8,110 nucleotides of DNA, from the NCBI GenBank assembly GCA_937914815.1, contig CALDMI010000213.1, positions 1 through 8,110 on the forward strand, in the 5' to 3' direction. This DNA is from an uncultured Clostridia bacterium (GTDB lineage Bacteria > Bacillota > Clostridia > Oscillospirales > CAG-272). The notes under the pieces are model-generated. The model did no database searches. It was not told where the DNA came from and worked only from the letters and a program-made list of their open reading frames with translations. Numbering within the stretch: position 1 is the first letter of the stretch; the number at the start of each line of letters is the position of its first letter. The position numbers were made by a program, and so were the translations under genes. This document shows positions 6,107-8,110 of the stretch, piece after piece.

Positions 6107-6123
6107 CCGGTGCCCGCCGCCGC

Positions 6124-6228
6124 GATATCCGGCAAGACCGAAAATCGAAGATTTCCTATCGCCGACCGCAGGGACTCATCGTATTGTATACGATTATCGC
6201 CCTGTGTTCGGCGATTTTTCTTGAATCT
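6124..6228. repeat. Hairpin repeat, copy 2
   Basis: Direct repeat of 6001-6106, shifted by 123 bp: 93 identical bases (6124-6216), then a T-rich tail differing from copy 1 by a substitution or two and one indel before the shared GAATCT (6223-6228). The core stem lies at 6159-6214. It ends 14 bases upstream of the -35 box at 6242, so the stem could also act on, or terminate transcription ahead of, the yuiD promoter (TTTTTC follows the TCGGCGA arm). Confidence 0.8.
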
Positions 6229-6241
6229 TTTAATCTCCGTA

Positions 6242-6270
6242 TTGAAAAAAGCGCGCGGAGGTGGTAGAAT
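6242..6270 (+). promoter_or_regulatory. Promoter of the yuiD-like gene
   Basis: TTGAAA (6242-6247), a 17-base spacer ending in TGG, and TAGAAT (6265-6270). The start point should fall near 6277, giving a leader of about 42 bases. Confidence 0.75.
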
Positions 6271-6318
6271 ATATAAGGCGGTGTTTTGCTCCGCAGTAAT
6301 GCGAAAACGAAGGTACCT

Positions 6319-6834
6319 ATGAATATCCTTTACGATCTTGTAACAAACCATGTATTTATCTGCGCACTTCTTTCATTTCTTACGGCGCAGATTATAAAGT
6401 CGATAATATCGGCTGTCATAAATAAGAAATTCACATTTGAGAGACTCACCGGAGACGGTGGAATGCCGAGCGGGCACTCCGCGTTCGTCAGCGGCACGGC
6501 GCTCATGTGCGGGTGGTGCATCGGATTTTCGAGCCCGGTGTTCGGCGTCGCGATAGTAGTCGCGATAGTCGTAATGCATGACGCCTCCGGCGTCCGTCGC
6601 GAGACGGGAAAACAGGCGGTGACCCTCCGGGAAATATCCGCTATAATGAACGACTGGATAAAGGAAAAGGACGAGGAGATACGGACGGACAAGCTGAAGG
6701 TCCTCGTAGGACACAGTCCCCTGCAGGTCTTTTTCGGCTCGCTCACCGGTATCTGCGTCGCCCTTATCTACATCGCGGTTCTCGCGTGGGGCTTCGGATA
6801 TGAGTATGCCTTCCTTGCCGCGCCCGCCGCGTGA
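6319..6834 (+). CDS. yuiD: Divergent PAP2 family protein (DUF212, YuiD-like)
   Basis: A 171-residue membrane protein of the DUF212 'divergent PAP2' family, usually about 150-160 residues. Hallmarks are GDGGMPSGHSAFV (45-57), HDASGVRRETGKQA (87-100) and GHSPLQV (131-137), in the canonical order; these resemble the phosphatase/haloperoxidase signature pieces of PAP2 enzymes. Probable membrane helices lie around 10-32, 58-86 and 138-165. The family is found widely in Bacillota, algae and plants; its enzymatic activity is not established, and a lipid-phosphate phosphatase role is only suggested by the motif. The start at 6319 has GAAGG (6309-6313) 5 bases upstream and is preferred over an in-frame ATG at 6286, which is close to the predicted transcription start and lacks a ribosome binding site. 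Acetate kinase begins 58 bases downstream with no terminator between them. Confidence 0.9.
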   Translation: MNILYDLVTNHVFICALLSFLTAQIIKSIISAVINKKFTFERLTGDGGMPSGHSAFVSGTALMCGWCIGFSSPVFGVAIVVAIVVMHDASGVRRETGKQAVTLREISAIMNDWIKEKDEEIRTDKLKVLVGHSPLQVFFGSLTGICVALIYIAVLAWGFGYEYAFLAAPAA

Positions 6835-6892
6835 CACCCCGAAAAATATGATTTTATTCTGCACTAAATAATTTCTGAAAGGAATATCTGAT

Positions 6893-8095
6893 ATGAAAAA
6901 TCTTGTTGTAAACGCCGGCTCCTCCTCACTGAAGTTTCAGCTGATAGAGACAGACGGGGAAAAGCTCCTCGCCGGGGGAATATGCGAGGAAATAGGCGCA
7001 AAGTCGCGCTTCAAGTTCAAGGTCCCGGGAAGAGAGGACTATGTGACCGACGCGAAGATGCCCACACATTCCGAGGCTATAAAACTGGTTCTCGACACCC
7101 TGACCGATAAGAAGCTCGGAGTCATAGACTCCGTCTCCGAGATAGGCGCGGTGGGTCATCGCGTTGTCCACGGCGGAGAGAAGTTTTCCGGCTCTGTCCT
7201 TATTACCGACGATGTAAAGGCAAGCATAGTTGAGAACAGCGACCTGAGCCCCCTGCACAACCCCGCGAACCTCATAGGCATCCGCGCGTGCGAGGAGCTT
7301 ATGAATGTCCCGCAGGTTGCTGTGTTCGATACCTCCTTCCACCAGACAATGCCGGATTACGCATATATGTATGCGATTCCTTATGAGTATTATGACAAGT
7401 ATAAGCTCCGCCGCTACGGCTTCCACGGCACATCGCACAGATATGTGAGCGAGCGCGCCGCCGCCATGCTCGGAAAGGCGCCGGAGAATGTGAACGTCGT
7501 CACCTGCCACCTCGGAAACGGCTCGTCGATAGCCGCCGTAAAGGGCGGGCGCTGCCTCGATACGACAATGGGCGTCACCCCGCTTGAGGGTATGATGATG
7601 GGCACCCGCTCTGGAAATATCGACCCGGCGATAATCCCGTTCCTTATGCGTAAGGGCGAGGTTACTACTGCGGACGATATAGATAAGCTTCTCAATAAGA
7701 AGTCCGGCATGCTCGGAATAAACGGCGTCACCACCGATAACCGCGAGATACTCCGCATGGCGGAGGAGGGGAACGAGCGTTGCAGACTTATAGAGCGCAT
7801 GTTCGTTCACCAGCTGACAAAGTTCATAGGCGGATACGTCGCCGCAATGCGCGGTGCGGACGCTATCGTGTTCACCGGAGGAATAGGCGAGAATACCTCT
7901 CTCTACCGTGAAAAGGTTTGCGAGAACCTTGAGTTCCTCGGCGTGAAGATAGACCCGGAGAAGAATAAGATACGCGGACAGGAGATTGACATCTCGGCAG
8001 ACGGCGCAAAGGTGCGCGTTCTCGTAATTCCGACAAACGAGGAGCTCGTTATAGCGCGGGATACCTACGCCATAGTGAGCGCAATGAAAAAGTAA
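6893..8095 (+). CDS. ackA: Acetate kinase
   Basis: A complete 400-residue cytoplasmic acetate kinase (EC 2.7.2.1), the expected family length. It interconverts acetyl phosphate plus ADP with acetate plus ATP, the ATP-yielding last step of acetate fermentation. All signature motifs are present: VNAGSSSLKF (6-15, with Asn7), GHRVVHGGE (88-96, with Arg90), FDTSFHQTMP (145-154, with Asp146), YGFHGTSHRYVS (175-186, with His178), HLGNGSS (206-212), GVTPLEGMMMGTRSGN (227-242, with Arg239), FTGGIGENT (327-335) and PTNEEL (380-385). The ATG at 6893 has AAAGGA (6878-6883) 9 bases upstream. The phosphotransacetylase partner gene pta is not adjacent on the visible side; it could lie beyond the right edge. 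I find no convincing separate promoter in the 58-base gap, so expression may come partly from the yuiD promoter. AUA encodes 20 of its 29 isoleucines. Confidence 0.98.
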   Translation: MKNLVVNAGSSSLKFQLIETDGEKLLAGGICEEIGAKSRFKFKVPGREDYVTDAKMPTHSEAIKLVLDTLTDKKLGVIDSVSEIGAVGHRVVHGGEKFSGSVLITDDVKASIVENSDLSPLHNPANLIGIRACEELMNVPQVAVFDTSFHQTMPDYAYMYAIPYEYYDKYKLRRYGFHGTSHRYVSERAAAMLGKAPENVNVVTCHLGNGSSIAAVKGGRCLDTTMGVTPLEGMMMGTRSGNIDPAIIPFLMRKGEVTTADDIDKLLNKKSGMLGINGVTTDNREILRMAEEGNERCRLIERMFVHQLTKFIGGYVAAMRGADAIVFTGGIGENTSLYREKVCENLEFLGVKIDPEKNKIRGQEIDISADGAKVRVLVIPTNEELVIARDTYAIVSAMKK

Positions 8096-8110
8096 AAGAG
8101 GCGGTTTTTT

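Larger units (their letters stand above)
5985..6241. other. Non-coding interval dominated by a duplicated hairpin repeat
   Basis: No gene is supported here. Both strands stay open in some frames only because the repeat unit recurs every 123 bp (41 codons). The interval contains a 14-bp palindrome at its left end, two copies of the repeat, and ends just before the -35 box of the yuiD promoter. Confidence 0.7.

Noticed and set aside
6001..6228. CRISPR array
   Set aside because: There are only two copies, the unit is far too long and internally structured, there is one spacer-like gap of about 17-30 bp, and no cas genes are present.
5974..6351. 125-codon minus-strand frame across the hairpin repeats
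   Set aside because: It is open only because the repeat spacing is a multiple of three; its ATG at 6351 lies inside the yuiD gene and has no ribosome binding site.
6835..6892. Separate promoter for acetate kinase
   Set aside because: TATGAT (6847-6852) and TAAATA (6865-6870) look like -10 boxes, but no acceptable -35 lies at the right distance.
6926..7810. 294-codon minus-strand frame within acetate kinase
   Set aside because: It is a shadow of a fully conserved enzyme gene, with no start signals.
8096..8110. Terminator after acetate kinase
   Set aside because: The GGCGGTTTTTT end resembles a terminator tail, but no complementary arm is visible upstream and the window stops there.

Overview
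The window looks like an ordinary chromosomal stretch from a moderately GC-rich Bacillota bacterium, probably class Clostridia and possibly a gut Oscillospirales-type lineage. This is inferred from AGGAGG-type ribosome binding sites on nearly every gene, sigma-A-type promoters with extended -10 elements, and a gene set typical of Clostridia: a BsuBI/PstI- or Eco57I-like N6-adenine methyltransferase, an SbcD-like phosphoesterase, EamA transporters, an Amidase_6 protein, a YuiD-like protein and acetate kinase. AUA is the main isoleucine codon even in acetate kinase (20 of 29). No phage, IS, CRISPR, tRNA or rRNA was seen.

Layout, left to right. (1) 1-283, minus: 5' end of a DNA adenine methyltransferase running off the left edge. 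(2) 284-458: divergent promoter region. (3) 459-1610, plus: SbcD/YhaO-like calcineurin-fold phosphoesterase that has lost most metal-binding residues. (4) 1611-1770: three stacked hairpins between converging genes. (5) 1771-2802, minus: membrane-anchored, propeller-like protein of unknown function. (6) 2892-2935: a terminator and a promoter that physically overlap. (7) 2968-3948 and 3974-4960, minus: two tandem paralogous EamA/DMT transporters, apparently one operon. (8) 5030-5614, minus: Amidase_6 papain-like hydrolase. (9) 5763-5984, plus: small two-helix membrane protein. (10) 5985-6241: non-coding, with two near-identical copies of a roughly 106-bp hairpin repeat at 123-bp spacing. (11) 6319-6834, plus: YuiD/DUF212 divergent PAP2 protein. 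(12) 6893-8095, plus: acetate kinase, complete.

How the genes work together. Most transcription units are short, with their own promoter. The only clear operon is the EamA pair; the amidase may read into it because no terminator separates them. Acetate kinase supplies ATP from acetyl phosphate in fermentation and may be co-transcribed with yuiD. I see no multi-gene novel system. The best candidates for something undescribed are the duplicated structured repeat at 6001-6228, the apparently metal-site-dead SbcD homologue without an SbcC partner, and the unassigned propeller and small membrane proteins.
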